Shown here piece after piece: positions 49,084 through 59,710 of a stretch of DNA of 64,000 bases; within the stretch, counting starts at the first letter, position 1; each line of letters starts with the position of its first letter. This DNA comes from Paraphysoderma sedebokerense (Eukaryota; Blastocladiomycota; Physodermatomycetes; Physodermatales; Physodermataceae). The position numbers and the translations under genes are program-made. The notes beneath the pieces were generated by a model that was not told the origin of the DNA, made no database searches, and saw only the letters and a list, made by a program, of their open reading frames with translations. The stretch lies in the NCBI GenBank assembly GCA_025602915.1, contig JAHLJZ010000061.1, positions 86,452-150,451 on the forward strand, written 5' to 3'.

Positions 49084-49501
49084 AACTTAATCGGTTAAGC
49101 GGAGGAACAAATAATAAATATACCGTATCCAATGACGCTAAGCCTAAATCCGTGGCAACATATAAGAGAAGAATCCTCAGAAATCTTGTATATTCCCACG
49201 ACCATGCTTGCACCGGATATCTTAAGGATGCCAAGCCGAAGACAGCGGAAGGAAAAAAAGTTCGGACGAGTGACTTGCTAGTCAAGCTGAAAGTAAACAA
49301 TCCAGACGCCCTACCAACTACGTGGAGCCTACTCGAGGAGGAAGACGGTGACGAGTTGTTGTTCCTTAAAGGTGACCCTCCTGGAAGGTTTGTTTGATCT
49401 CTTGGATCTTCTGCGGCGTTTTGCTATTGTTAGTACCAATATTTATGTACAGATTAAGAAAGCGTATCCAGAAGGCGGATAAATATCCAAAGGGCGGATA
49501 A
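49084..49501 (+). CDS. 3' part of a small basic protein gene, family unknown
   Basis: An open plus-strand segment (about 49085-49388) rich in K/R/D/E encodes a coding-like sequence including SVATYKRRILRNLVYSHDH, GYLKDAKPKTAEGKKVRTSD and LLEEEDGDELLFLKGDPPG. A donor GGAAG|GTTTGT at 49388-49389 and an acceptor TACAG at 49452 join in frame to a final exon 49453-49501 encoding LRKRIQKADKYPKGG and a stop. The 5' end is unresolved: no good start is visible downstream of 49040. The opposite strand is also open here, but its composition is less protein-like. Function unknown. Confidence 0.4.
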
Positions 49502-49595
49502 AAGGGAAGGGAAAGTAGAAAGAAAGTGATAAGAGTGAAATGACAAAATGATGCACAGATCGTTAGAGCGCAAGGAAGAGATGTAGAAACATTAA

Positions 49596-49910
49596 CTACT
49601 CACCAGAAAGTTCAGCGATTTGATTTTGCAGTTGCAAACCTTGCTGAGCCAAATGACCCGGCGTGATACTTTGTCGGCCGACAGACATTTGTAGTTGAGA
49701 ACCTTGCCGAGACACTTGTTGAGTCAGGCTTAGTACTTGTTCAGCCAGGCTTTGTAGCTGAGAACCTTGCCGAGACACTTGTTCAGTCAGGCTTTGCAGT
49801 TGGGAGGAAGGGACAAGGTCGCTCGCTGTTTGTTGATTCGCCATGAGTGTGCACAGTGTGAGGAGGAGTAGCAAATGTGGGGGAGCAAGGGAAAAGGGAA
49901 AGACCTGCAT
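49596..49910 (-). CDS. Small secreted Q/S-rich repeat protein
   Basis: ATG 49910 begins MQVFPFSLAPPHLLLLLTLC, a strong signal peptide. The mature part (~80 residues) is built from variants of a ~13-residue unit, SRQGSQLQSLAEQV / SSQLQSLTEQV, that could form a coiled coil, and ends AELSGE. Short, secreted, repetitive and without relatives I recognise: the profile of a candidate cell-surface or effector-type protein (inference). The frame is open further upstream to 50048, but the internal ATG gives the better signal peptide. A GTGAGT at the end of the frame could be a donor to a further exon. Confidence 0.45.
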   Translation of the reverse strand: MQVFPFSLAPPHLLLLLTLCTLMANQQTASDLVPSSQLQSLTEQVSRQGSQLQSLAEQVLSLTQQVSRQGSQLQMSVGRQSITPGHLAQQGLQLQNQIAELSGE

Positions 49911-50211
49911 TTTATATGCAGGCGGGATGTGGCTGAGCACAACCGCGTGACTACGTGACCTTCCAGAGAGGAATGCCTCAATGACCAATCCAGCATTCCA
50001 GCTGAATCGTGCAATGTTGCCAATCCAAAAAAAGACGCTAAAAGTCATGGCTATATCATATACATGGCATATTCTATTTTTGCCGAATGATCATGTCTTT
50101 GACATAGACGACGACTTTGGTGAGGTGATATGCCCACGCCCAAGTATGGTAGTTCTAGTCAGAGCGAGTAAAGAATGGACACCTGTACTAACTACGTCAT
50201 CGTATTGCCAT

Positions 50212-50690
50212 TCAACTACGAAATGTGATGAATTGGGGGATATCCAAAATAAGTGGACCCCCAAAACGAATCAATTGGCGGGTTCGCGTAGAAGATTGGA
50301 TGACACGTTTTTGAATTAACGGGATCATTCGTTCGATTAAAATGGCATAAAGACAGTAAGAGTAAATTAAAAAGAACGAAGCAAAAGGTGTCACTCGAAA
50401 GTCCATCGGTGATACGCTGATATGAACGCTGTAAAGCGAAAAAGCGACACACGCAATAGAGCCACACGCGATACAAGCGAAAATAAATGGGTTGGCTCTC
50501 AATGTGTAGAACGTCGGGGAAGTTAATATTCATAGTCAAGCTCATAGATATTCCCGCCATACATGCGACTGTAGCGATTCCTTGAGCAATACTGACTGGA
50601 CAAATTGAAGCCATTTTTTCCGTTTTGTTTTGTGGGGTGTATGAGTGATATTTGCTGACAATCCTATAGACCAGCAAGCTTTTCCTTTGC
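50212..50690 (-). pseudogene. Frameshifted small multipass membrane protein
   Basis: The frame from about 50614 (MASICPVSIAQGIATVACMA, then GISMSLTMNINF) and an overlapping frame that ends at 50212 (NPFIFACIACGSIACVAFSL, FFLIYSYCLYAILIERMIPL) together make a plausible four-helix membrane protein. The switch by one base falls near 50502-50515. No intron of usable phase is visible, so this is either a pseudogene or a sequence error. The hydrophobic layout is loosely like DUF1772-type proteins, with low certainty. Confidence 0.4.
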
Positions 50691-50800
50691 CCAATTAGTT
50701 TTTTCGAAATTTGACAAGTATTAAATTCATCGATTTTTCTCTTCATACCTCTTATACTGAAAATTGCAAAAACTACCTGCCATTTCCACGACAACACCAT

Positions 50801-51140
50801 TTATATCCAATTTGATCACGGTCTAGATCCAAGGGGTGTCCCAAGAGATATCTCCGTGACAATCACCAAAAATTATCCGATTATGCAAACACAGTAACAC
50901 CATTACAGAAATTACCTCTGACTCCTCATACCTCATACTTTGTACCAATTTTCAAAGTCTTTCCAGTCTCTGGTTCTCCCCGGTTGTCATTTTTTGAACG
51001 GTTTCGTTGTTCTCTGGTTTCTCTCTGCTTGGAATATTTTGACGGGTCCCGTTGTTGGGAACGGTCAATTCCTGTCAATTCAGAATAAGTAAAATACCTC
51101 TGTATACGTAGTACCCCTTTTGTCCCTTGAATTTCTCGAG
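50801..51140. other. Spacer, no gene seen
   Basis: AT-rich interval with pyrimidine tracts. Nothing is recognised before the left inverted repeat at 51141. Confidence 0.4.
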
Positions 51141-51377
51141 TCGAGATTCACTCGAGATAGGACCCCGGACAGCGTGTGGAAGGCCACTTATGACTATTTG
51201 GGAAAATCAATCTTTTTCAGCGCCTCTAATTTGGATTCTCAGCTATAGGAATATAAGTGACCCTGTGAATTTAAGCAAGATTCAGCTCTCTTTGTTAAGT
51301 ATCATCTGATCTTTTTCTCCCTCCATATTTGCACTGTTCTATCACAATTATAACCGTTAATACAATGGTTGCCGCAA

Positions 51378-51965
51378 TTATTGCCTTTGCTTTTCCGCCC
51401 TCAACTTCTCGCGCTCTGCTTTCTTCATTTTCTTCGCATCTTTTACTCTTCTTTCCAATTCCTCCTCCCAAAATTTTAGAAGCTCTGGTTTTCCGAATGC
51501 CTCTAATATCATTGCTATTACTCCCGACGGAAAACTGATGGAACCATCAGGCAAATCACAAATGCTTTGGGAATCCGAATTTGGAAACAGATAGAGCATA
51601 CGATTTTTCTCAAGATGGCAGAAGGTCTGTTGGTTAGGGATAGAACAAATTGGCGATGCTGTGAGCTGATATCGACGGGGATTATAAAAAAACACTTGAA
51701 GTGTGACATAGGATATATTTGGAGAGGAGGATGAGGATTTCCAAAGATGATTGCCGTTTGAAGATTCAAAAACCGAAAGAACTTTTCCTATATACATTTT
51801 CTGATAGATGTAAGGGGAAAATTGCGTTGACGTTCTGACGGAGACGAAGGTTGAAGTAAAAAATTTATTGTCATTACCTGCTTCACAATAAAAATGCAAA
51901 ATTTTCCATTCTCTACAGGATTTGCTTCGGATATTTGCCGAAAACGATCTAAGTACCACTCTCAT
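51378..51965 (-). CDS. Hypothetical protein, 195 residues
   Basis: Single-exon frame starting MRVVLRSFSANIRSKSCREW, basic and S/R-rich with no acidic residue for 18 positions, compatible with mitochondrial targeting. The middle is S/N/F-rich. The C-terminal ~55 residues look well folded and helical (SFPSGVIAMILEAFGKPELL, KFWEEELERRVKDAKKMKK, ending in a K/R/E coiled stretch). No family recognised. It lies inside the inverted-repeat-bounded segment. Confidence 0.45.
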   Translation of the reverse strand: MRVVLRSFSANIRSKSCREWKILHFYCEAGNDNKFFTSTFVSVRTSTQFSPYIYQKMYIGKVLSVFESSNGNHLWKSSSSSPNISYVTLQVFFYNPRRYQLTASPICSIPNQQTFCHLEKNRMLYLFPNSDSQSICDLPDGSISFPSGVIAMILEAFGKPELLKFWEEELERRVKDAKKMKKAEREKLRAEKQRQ

Positions 51966-52086
51966 AATGCGACTTAAGATTTCGTGCTCTACTTATGTTA
52001 GCTTCCCGCCCACAATGACACTTTAATTTGTAACAGCTCTTTCCATCTTCAATACCATGAAATACTTTACAATTCGTACATGATTT

Positions 52087-52269
52087 TCATTGCTTTCGCA
52101 AGTGGACAGGCATCGTTGACATTTGTTGTCGTGTCTTGATTCCTTCTTCTACATTTTCATCGTTCAGACGCTTCGAAGAATTGCTAAAAGGTTGCTGCAA
52201 AGATACTGTAGCAGTATTGCTACTCGCAAGCAAGGATGGTTCATGATCTGTGGAAATATTGCTATCCAT
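52087..52269 (-). CDS. Hypothetical 60-residue protein
   Basis: Short S/T/N-rich frame (MDSNISTDHEPSLLASSN to MPVHLRKQ) within the inverted-repeat-bounded segment, upstream of and on the same strand as the 195-codon frame. It may be a first exon rather than a complete gene. No family recognised. Confidence 0.25.
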   Translation of the reverse strand: MDSNISTDHEPSLLASSNTATVSLQQPFSNSSKRLNDENVEEGIKTRQQMSTMPVHLRKQ

Positions 52270-52625
52270 GCTTGGACATTGGCATTGGAAGCAGCTGATA
52301 TGATGCTGTGGGACCGTGGGAGTTGACAGACGTACGCGTGTGGTGTGCTTTATATAGATCTTACCAGACTAACCAGGCTAAGCTGCAGTTTGATATCCAG
52401 TGAGTCAGTGACCAGTCTCACCGAGAAATAAAATATATAGGATCCAAAAAATATTTTTTTCAATTTCAGCTATATCCTCATAAGTATCGCTATTTTTCAT
52501 TTCAAAACTTTCAGCCGAAATTTCGGAATCCCATGTGCATCAATTTGGCCATTTTGAGGAAATTCAGCCCTAAACCATAAGTGGCCTTCCACACGCTGTC
52601 CGGGGTCCTCTCGAGATTCTCGGTA

Positions 52626-53415
52626 CTTGAAAGCGGCGGTGAAATATTTAGCATTAACTACCTGTGAGAACTCATTTTTGGTATTCTCGACTCTCGGAAT
52701 ATGATGGTCCTTGTCCCTGGTCCCTAGAAACTCACACTTCCTTTCAAATATTTCAAAACAGTGTCACCACAAACCACTAACCAGAACGAGAACCCAGGAG
52801 AACCTTCCCATGTCCCAGACTCCCAGGGGTGACTTTGAAGTCTTGAACGCGGTTTCGCGAAAATTATTAACGAATAACGAATCACGAAAACCGGAATTTG
52901 AAACTAAATTCAGGATATATCATATACAGTGTTACACTCCACTTCATCATTTTCGTGTTCGTTAGAATTTATTAATGTCGGGTACTGTAATTGTATATAT
53001 TTCGCTCGTCATTTTGTTAATTCCTCAATGGTAATGAAAAGATATATTGAAATCTTTGGGGGTTTATATTTAATTCGTCTAAACTACAAACCATTAACAA
53101 ACATGGCATATAACAAACGATGTACACATGAAAATTTGATTTTATTCACACCGTTTCTTTTCTTTTCTTTCGGTTTTTTCTTTCTGTGCGGGATTTCGAT
53201 TCATAATGATGTTACAGAGGTTACTTATTTTTGCGTTGTAACCTGGGACGCTCGTTCTTGTAACTGTTTTTCTCGACCACCGAAACTATCGAGGGTATCA
53301 CGTCAATTTACGGTATCCTTTCAACCCACATCATCGCCTCCGACAGAAAAATCACCAAACAGAAAAAGAGAAATAAAGAGAAACGGGCAAATGGAAGGGT
53401 AAATGTGACAACTTA
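52626..53415. other. Spacer downstream of MPC1
   Basis: Overlapping open frames (52711-52965, 52929-53402 plus) show biased low-complexity residues and no motif. I treat this as noncoding and 3' flank of MPC1. Confidence 0.4.
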
Positions 53416-54623
53416 CTACCAATAATTCAAAAACCTCGAACCCTGAACCAACTGTGCTGTTTCATTCGTAGCGTGACAAGCTAGTAACAAGTGATTCCTG
53501 GGTTTCACCATCCACGCAAATCTCATGAAAAGAAGGGAGTAAACCGACAACGCTATCACATTTCACATTGAACAAACAAAACACACGAAAATACGAGAGT
53601 CATAAAAAGGTGGTGAGTTAGGCGGGAGTTAGAACGTGATGGAGGATTGAGATGGGAGGAAAAAAAGACAATACCCATCGTCATTTTACCGGAAATATAT
53701 TCCGGATCTTTCTTCATATCAGCAAACGCCGCCAACGGGAGTCCCCAATTCGCCACTATTTTTGATATTTTCGAATCATTCAACATTCAATACCACGTTT
53801 TACATTCCACAATAAACATTCGTTCGATAATTCGTTTAATACAAAATTTTTAAGTATTTCAGGTAACAGTTATCATACCGTGTCGTTCGGATAGAATCAA
53901 ATTAAGATTAAAAAGAAAGAAAAAAGTTAGACCCAAAAAACCGTAAAAACGAAAACATAGAAACATAAAAACAAGAAGATTGAGTTACCTGGACCCCAAA
54001 AATGCTGTTGATTGTTTTCAAAAGATTCACACAAAATAGAACACAAATATCCAATTAAACCACCCAATAATCCCACCCCAACAAATCAAAATCAAATAAA
54101 CCAAAAGCGAATACACAGAATCCACCGAATACATTCATCAAAAATACGTCATACAGAGAATTTGTGAAATCGTAAAATCGTAAAGTCGTATAGTTCAACC
54201 AATATTCAAAAATCAAACGTGTTAATTTTCCGTCTCGTTTTCGTTTCGTTTTCGGTATCTTATTACCATCGAGATCGATACACAAAAGAAAATTTGTAAT
54301 CTTACCGTACTATTCCATCAACCGAATCAACGGATCATCACAACATAACATAAACACAACGTAAACAACACAACGTAACAGTACCAACCACGAAACGAAA
54401 CAGTGCAAACGACAAACGAGGGTGGTGAATGAAGGATGACACGGATGGTATTGTAACGGGTACAGATAAAGACAAAGATAAAGATAAAGATAGAAATGGA
54501 AAGCATGTTAATAGGTTAGTAAGTGATAAGAGTTCATTTGGAAATTGGAACAAACCTCATGAGGTACTCTCTAAACTCCTTGCTCCCCAGTTTTTGACCT
54601 ATCGTTCTTGCCCATGATGCCAT
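53416..54623 (-). CDS. MPC1: Mitochondrial pyruvate carrier subunit MPC1
   Basis: Inner-membrane pyruvate import subunit. Exons 54552-54623, 53989-54004 (16 nt), 53675-53755 and 53416-53552 sum to 306 nt, 101 residues. Sequence blocks: [20 protein letters not shown], the core [57 protein letters not shown] and [20 protein letters not shown]. The 16-nt microexon encodes the HFWGP core. To keep frame, exon 1 must use the weaker donor GTTCC at 54551 rather than GTTTG four bases upstream; otherwise the phase fails. Intron 1 (~550 nt) carries a short (GATAAA)n-like tract near 54465-54495. Confidence 0.93.
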
Positions 54624-54926
54624 TTTCGTTTGAATTTCTTTATCTCGTCAGTAATTGTGATCAATAAGATTTAGAGAAAGTGGTGATTGGTGAAGGGAGT
54701 TCAAATATGAAGAATGGAAAAGTGGAAAGTGGGTTCAAGAGTGGTGGGTTGAGTCACTCGAGTTGCCTGGGCTTGTTTGTTTATTGTCGCGGGTGGACGG
54801 GTGCAGGGTGCAAAACGATATTTTAATATTTTCATGGTTACAGTATTCTAGCTAGAACAAAGACCAATAAACTTAGGAACCTGATTTCCGGTGTTCCCAG
54901 TACAATACATACGACTTGAACAAACT

Positions 54927-55115
54927 TTGGAGAATCGATTCGCATACAAGACATGCATAACCCCATGCCGATGATGGTAAGTTACATCCCATTAAAGGAA
55001 TTTGAGCTGTCGTTGTCTATTTCGTCTTGTTGAGGAATAACGCTAGCTATTGGGATGTAATCTACCATCATCAGCATGGGGTTATGCAGTTTTGCATGCA
55101 AATCGATTCTCTGAA
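54927..55115. repeat. Inverted repeat with ~65-bp arms
   Basis: Left arm ~54927-54992 (GAGAATCGATTCGCAT, ..., GCATAACCCCATGC, GATGATGG) matches the reverse complement of ~55050-55115, with ~58 bp between them. Identity is high by eye, with a few substitutions. No open frame spans it. It would form a long stem-loop in RNA or DNA. Confidence 0.8.
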
Positions 55116-55739
55116 TTTTGTGACTGGGAAGTGAAGAATTTGAGCAGGGGAGAGAGTGAGTGAGATGATTGTGGTGATTAGAATTTGGATTTCGGTTGGA
55201 AAGAATAGAGATCAAAAGTATATTAAATAAATAATTAAACATCATGTTTCCGTTTTTATTATTATATCATTTATAATGAATAAAATACACAACCGTAGTT
55301 TATACAAATACGCAATACGTAATACGCAACCCAACATATTGTAACCAGCGAAAAGATTCCACTCGTTGAGGTACGTACGGTTTGATAAAACTACGGATAC
55401 TACGATACATACAAAACTAGGATACCGTCGATGGTAGTTGTAACAAAATTGAATATACACAAGCTGGCGAATACTATTCGCTAGTTTTATTTACAAATTA
55501 ATAAAGATAAAACTAAAGATGAGATAGATAAAAATAAGAGATGAGACAGGTTGAATGTAGGAAGGACCAGTCCGTAGTTTTTGTCAACCAGGAGGTGATC
55601 AAGATAAAATATAGTAAAATATAGAAAAAAAGTTCAGGTAATATAGATGTGATGTGTTTCTCTTCGAATCAATTAGGGGTTTTTAATCAATCGGACGACG
55701 CAAAGGCGAGTTTTGGACATGAAGTTTTACGAGATTTTT
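55116..55739. other. 3' region of the zinc-finger gene, no gene seen
   Basis: AT-rich DNA downstream of the zinc-finger stop codon. Small open frames here have no resemblance to known proteins. Confidence 0.4.
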
Positions 55740-57491
55740 TTACATGATGCCGGCGTGACCGTACAACATTTGATTCTGTTGCTGCTGCTGTTGCTGCAAA
55801 ATGTTGACGGGACCGATACCAGCACTGGGACTGTTGACCGATAATCCTTGTAATTGAGCTTGTAATTGCGCGGCCTGGACTTGAGCCTGATGCTGTTGCA
55901 CTGCCTGTGCTTGTGCCTGTGCTTGAGCCTGCGCCTGCGCATGAGCTTGCATTTGGGCATGATGCACTTGGGCAGCTTGAATTTGTTGCTGGTGGTTCAT
56001 TTGTTGAGCGTGGGCCGCAGCTTGTTGGTGCTGTAATGTCGAGAGGAGGGCCACGGCGTGCGCTTGTTGTTGCAAGAGGATATTGGAAACGCAAGCTTCG
56101 ACTTTTAAGTGACGACGGAGAGCGTCAGAACGGGAGAACCGTTTATCACAGCGAGGACAGACATAGGGCTTGATACCACTGTGGAGTCGGTAATGTCTAT
56201 TGAAGTTCAAAGGTTTTTAGGTTAGAGCCAAAGTTTAGAGGTAGACAAAAAGAAAAAAGACATTTGAAGCACATACCTTCGTAAATCGTGGTTTCTTCGG
56301 AACGCCATGTCGCATTTGTCGCACTTGAATGGTTTATCTTCGCTATGTATCAAACTATGACTTTTCAAGTTGTGGCTCCTGGCAAAGACTTTACCGCAAC
56401 CCGGGTGAGGGCACACGAATTTCTTTTCCTCGTCGTCATCGCCGCTCTTGTCGTCGCTGGTATTACCGTTGCTTGCATCGTTATTCGCATTTGCCGTTAT
56501 CTCTTGTCCCGTAGGGGAGGTAGGGGAGTTAGAGTTATTGGATTGAGGCGAGAGCAATAAAAAGTTGCTTGGGTCATTGGGGTCCAATTGGGTTTGTTGA
56601 GATTGACCGAGCCAGAGGTTGACTTTTTGGTTTGGGTCCATTTGTTGGAACTGAGTTTGATCAAAGTTGAGGCCGAGGCCGCTGTCCGGGAGTTGGACGG
56701 GGTTGGAGAGAGGTGTGGTTGGCAAGTTCAAGTCATAGGATTCAAAGCCAGCTGGGGAGGAAGGGACGGAAGAGTAGACGGAGGAAGTGTCTGAGAAAAA
56801 GTCGAGTTGATTTTGTATGGCGGGGTTGATGCCGTTTCCGTTGAATGAGATGACTGGCAGAGAAGATCGACGTTTCATGTGGTTTTGGAGGTGGTAAGGT
56901 GCGGACTTTCTGTACAAGTGTTCTAGGGCAACGGAGGATCGACGCATGACGGAGACTTGCGGGGAGCCGCCGACGGAGGAGAGGTTGGTTGCGACGCTGT
57001 GGACGGAGGGTGTGGGCGAGTCTACCGGAGACGTAGCGCAAGGAGAACTCTGCGTTAAGTCTACATAATGTATGAATGAGGTTAGACGTTGGTTCAGAGT
57101 GAAGGAGGGGCTATGAAGAATGGAAGAGTGTGTGGCGTTTGAGGGAAAGAGTGAACTGGATGGACACCCTCAGCTCGACTCGACAAGAAAGAAAGAAGGG
57201 CTGCAAGAAGAGCAGCTGAAGAAGAGCAGCTGTTCCCAGAGACATAGTGACCATACCTGTGGGTGAAGTGATGTGCAAGTCCAAGGGTGCGGAGGTGAGG
57301 GGTTGCTGGAGTTGGAGAGGGTTCATTGCGAGGGGTGAGGACATTGTGTCGTTGACTTGGAACTGCTGGCTGACAGCAGCAAAGAGGTTGTTGTTGTTGG
57401 AGTGATCCGAGGGTGAGAGTGAGGAGGGTTGGGAGTGCTGCTGCTGCTGGTTGAGATCGTTCATAGAGGTGAAGACATGGAGTGTGTCCAT
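55740..57491 (-). CDS. C2H2 zinc-finger transcription factor, Crz1-like
   Basis: Three exons (57257-57491, 56277-57060, 55740-56196) sum to 1476 nt, 491 residues. The N-terminal ~270 residues are Q/S/N/P-rich with RRSS and KRRSSLP sites (possible kinase sites). Three tandem fingers follow: CPHPGCGKVFARSHNLKSH (C-x4-C); CDKCDMAFRRNHDLRRHYRLH; and CPRCDKRFSRSDALRRHLKVEAC, whose last ligand is C instead of H. An atypical C2HC third finger with RNHDL and SRSDAL tips is typical of Crz1-type calcineurin-responsive factors. I see no clear PxIxIT docking site, so calcineurin control is not shown. The C-terminus is an A/Q/H-rich low-complexity tail. The 5' flank has a GTGAGTGTA microsatellite (~57520-57560). 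Confidence 0.85.
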
Positions 57492-59700
57492 TTGAGTGCG
57501 GTAGGGTGTAGAGTAGAGTGTAGTGTGAGTGTAGTGAGTGTGAGTGTAGTGAGTGTAGAGCGAGGACGCAGCAAGAGGGAACAAGAGGGAATAAGGGGAA
57601 CGGCAAGACAGAAAAGAGAGAATGCGGATTCTTTATCAAGTGGAAGAGGAACGCGGGTTCATTGCCTGCCAATCCACGGAACCAATCACCGCGCGCGTTT
57701 CATGAAGACGCATTCACCCTCCACCCAATCACCGCACCCCTGCCGATCCCTGCCCTCCAAGCCACTTCTACCAGAGAATTTCTCCCGTAAATTCCACCTC
57801 TACCACTCTCTACCATTCTCTACCACTAATCTGCCCACTGCGACGCACGCGCACACAACCTCTTAATTCCTCTCTTAATCACACCCCAACCTCTTAATCT
57901 CTCTTCACGCCGCTTCCTTCTTACTCACTCAACTCACAATCACTCCCTCTCCCCAACAATACACCAAAAGCCTCACTCTCCTCTCTCCAATCGCTAGAGC
58001 CTATTCCCTCAATCCCTTCACCCCCACAATACCATCTACGGCACTCTACGTTTATCCGTGCCACACACTCACCTCTTAAAAATTTTCCTGCCCCTTTTAC
58101 CGCCCCAAGCCCCCCAACGTCGGTGGCTGCCTACCACTCGCTCCCACACACCCTGACCCTAAATTATTTCAATCTCTGCACAATGCCCTAGAGCTTGTGG
58201 CCACACAACCTACCCTGTCCCTTATTCACTTTTTCACTCTGTCCGATTGTCCGCCGCGGCCCGCTGCGGTGAAGTGTCCCAAAATACACTACAAGTTGTG
58301 CCCCAGACGCAATCTGCCTTCCGAGATGTCGATATCCCCCAAGCCCATTCTCGGCATTGCAGGTGCCACCCGCATGCCAAACCCAAGTGTCCCAAATGAC
58401 TGCATGTTTTTAAATGATCCCCCTATTGTCAGCAACATTCTCTTCAATGGTGTCACTCTTGAATCATTTCTTCTTGTTGTTGTTCTTGCTCAGCCAACAT
58501 GGCGCATTTTTTTTAAGTTTGCCCCCCACATGTACCATCATGAATTACCAATCATGCATTCTTTTTACATGTTGTACTATGTCCCACACTATACCCAATA
58601 TATCATTTTTATGAAAAGTACTTATATGCGGCTACGCTTATCAAACACTTCATGCCTCTTAATTTTAATTTTGCCGAGTGAACCTTAAATGATTATACCA
58701 TGTCCCACACTACACCTTGTTTATAGCAAGTACTTTATCGATATCGTATTGCATGCATTGATGCTATTTGTTTTGTGCTCATGGAACTCAATATACCATT
58801 CTTTCATTTTGCCAAGTCATCATCAACTGGCTGAACCCACCCCAAAAAACACATTAAACTGAACCCAACTTTACAGTGCCCGTACTGTTTCCCGACCCTT
58901 AAATCATCACCTAGCCATCCGAAAAATCTGATTATCAAAAACCACAAAATCCATGCAATTCAGCTCGACAGCGCGGTCGGCGTTTGAGCATTCAAAATTT
59001 GGTTTACCGAATGACTTTAATAATACAAAACAATAAACATTTATTCATTCGTTTGCCTTAATTCTGAGATTTTGCCATATACTTGTGGAATGTCATTTCA
59101 ATGAGATTTATAAGAGAGTAGTGTAATAGAACTATTGGTTTTTCCGAATGCGTATTATATGTAAAACTCAATTAACTCAACATAATTAAATCAGCAAAAC
59201 CGTAAATTGAATCAACCGATGCAAAGAGTCCAAAGACGAGTTTTATTCCACAGAAGCAATTTTGGGCGAAATGTGTCGAAAAGTTACACAGACATTGCAG
59301 GGATCGGACAAGTTTTTCGGTATCGGTGGACAACCTGGTATTGCAACGGTCGTTGGGAATGGTAGGCTTTGTCATCGAAAGAAAAGCTACTATACCACTC
59401 GCCAGAACGACAATGTTGGTTGAGTCCCATTGCAAAGCACGGGATAAAGTGGGATCATCTGCATAAATTCGTTCGGCCTGTGAGTAGTATCCTTCTGTTT
59501 AGTTTATGTCTGTCCAATCACCAGATCATACACCAGCGTAAAAAATCAAGGAATTATGTATATTAGTTTCTCTATGATGCTTCTTCGACAAATATTCCAA
59601 GTCCCTTCTACGGACGACGGGTGCACGCGTATGCCGCCGTGAACGCCAGTTGGGGGCAAGTCTTGGGTACTCGAGAATCTTCAAGACCTTCAACAATCCA
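57492..59700. other. 2.2-kb upstream and intergenic region
   Basis: Starts with microsatellite and CT/AC-rich promoter DNA of the zinc-finger gene. Around 58560-58740 the phrase ATGTCCCACACTA recurs in diverged copies, hinting at an old repeat. A 163-codon frame (58197-58688 plus) lacks an ATG start and has unusual composition; I do not call it a gene. Confidence 0.4.
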
Positions 59701-59710
59701 CGCCTCCCCT

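Larger units (their letters stand above)
51141..52625. mobile_element. Candidate mobile segment bounded by ~50-bp inverted repeats
   Basis: 51143-51195 and 52572-52624 are inverted copies of each other. The core of ~33 nt, starting GGACCCCGGACAGCGTGTGG and ending AAGGCCACTTATG, is identical, and a CTCGAGA stretch lies outside it on both sides. The 1.48-kb interval holds one 195-codon and one 60-codon minus-strand open frame but no transposase I recognise. It could be a non-autonomous DNA element or two solo copies of a dispersed repeat in opposite orientation. Confidence 0.5.

Noticed and set aside
55907-56173. 88-codon plus-strand frame
   Set aside because: Antisense to the zinc-finger and A/Q-rich exon.
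58197-58688. 163-codon plus-strand frame
   Set aside because: No ATG at the start, odd composition, and contains recurring ATGTCCCACACTA phrases suggesting repeat DNA.
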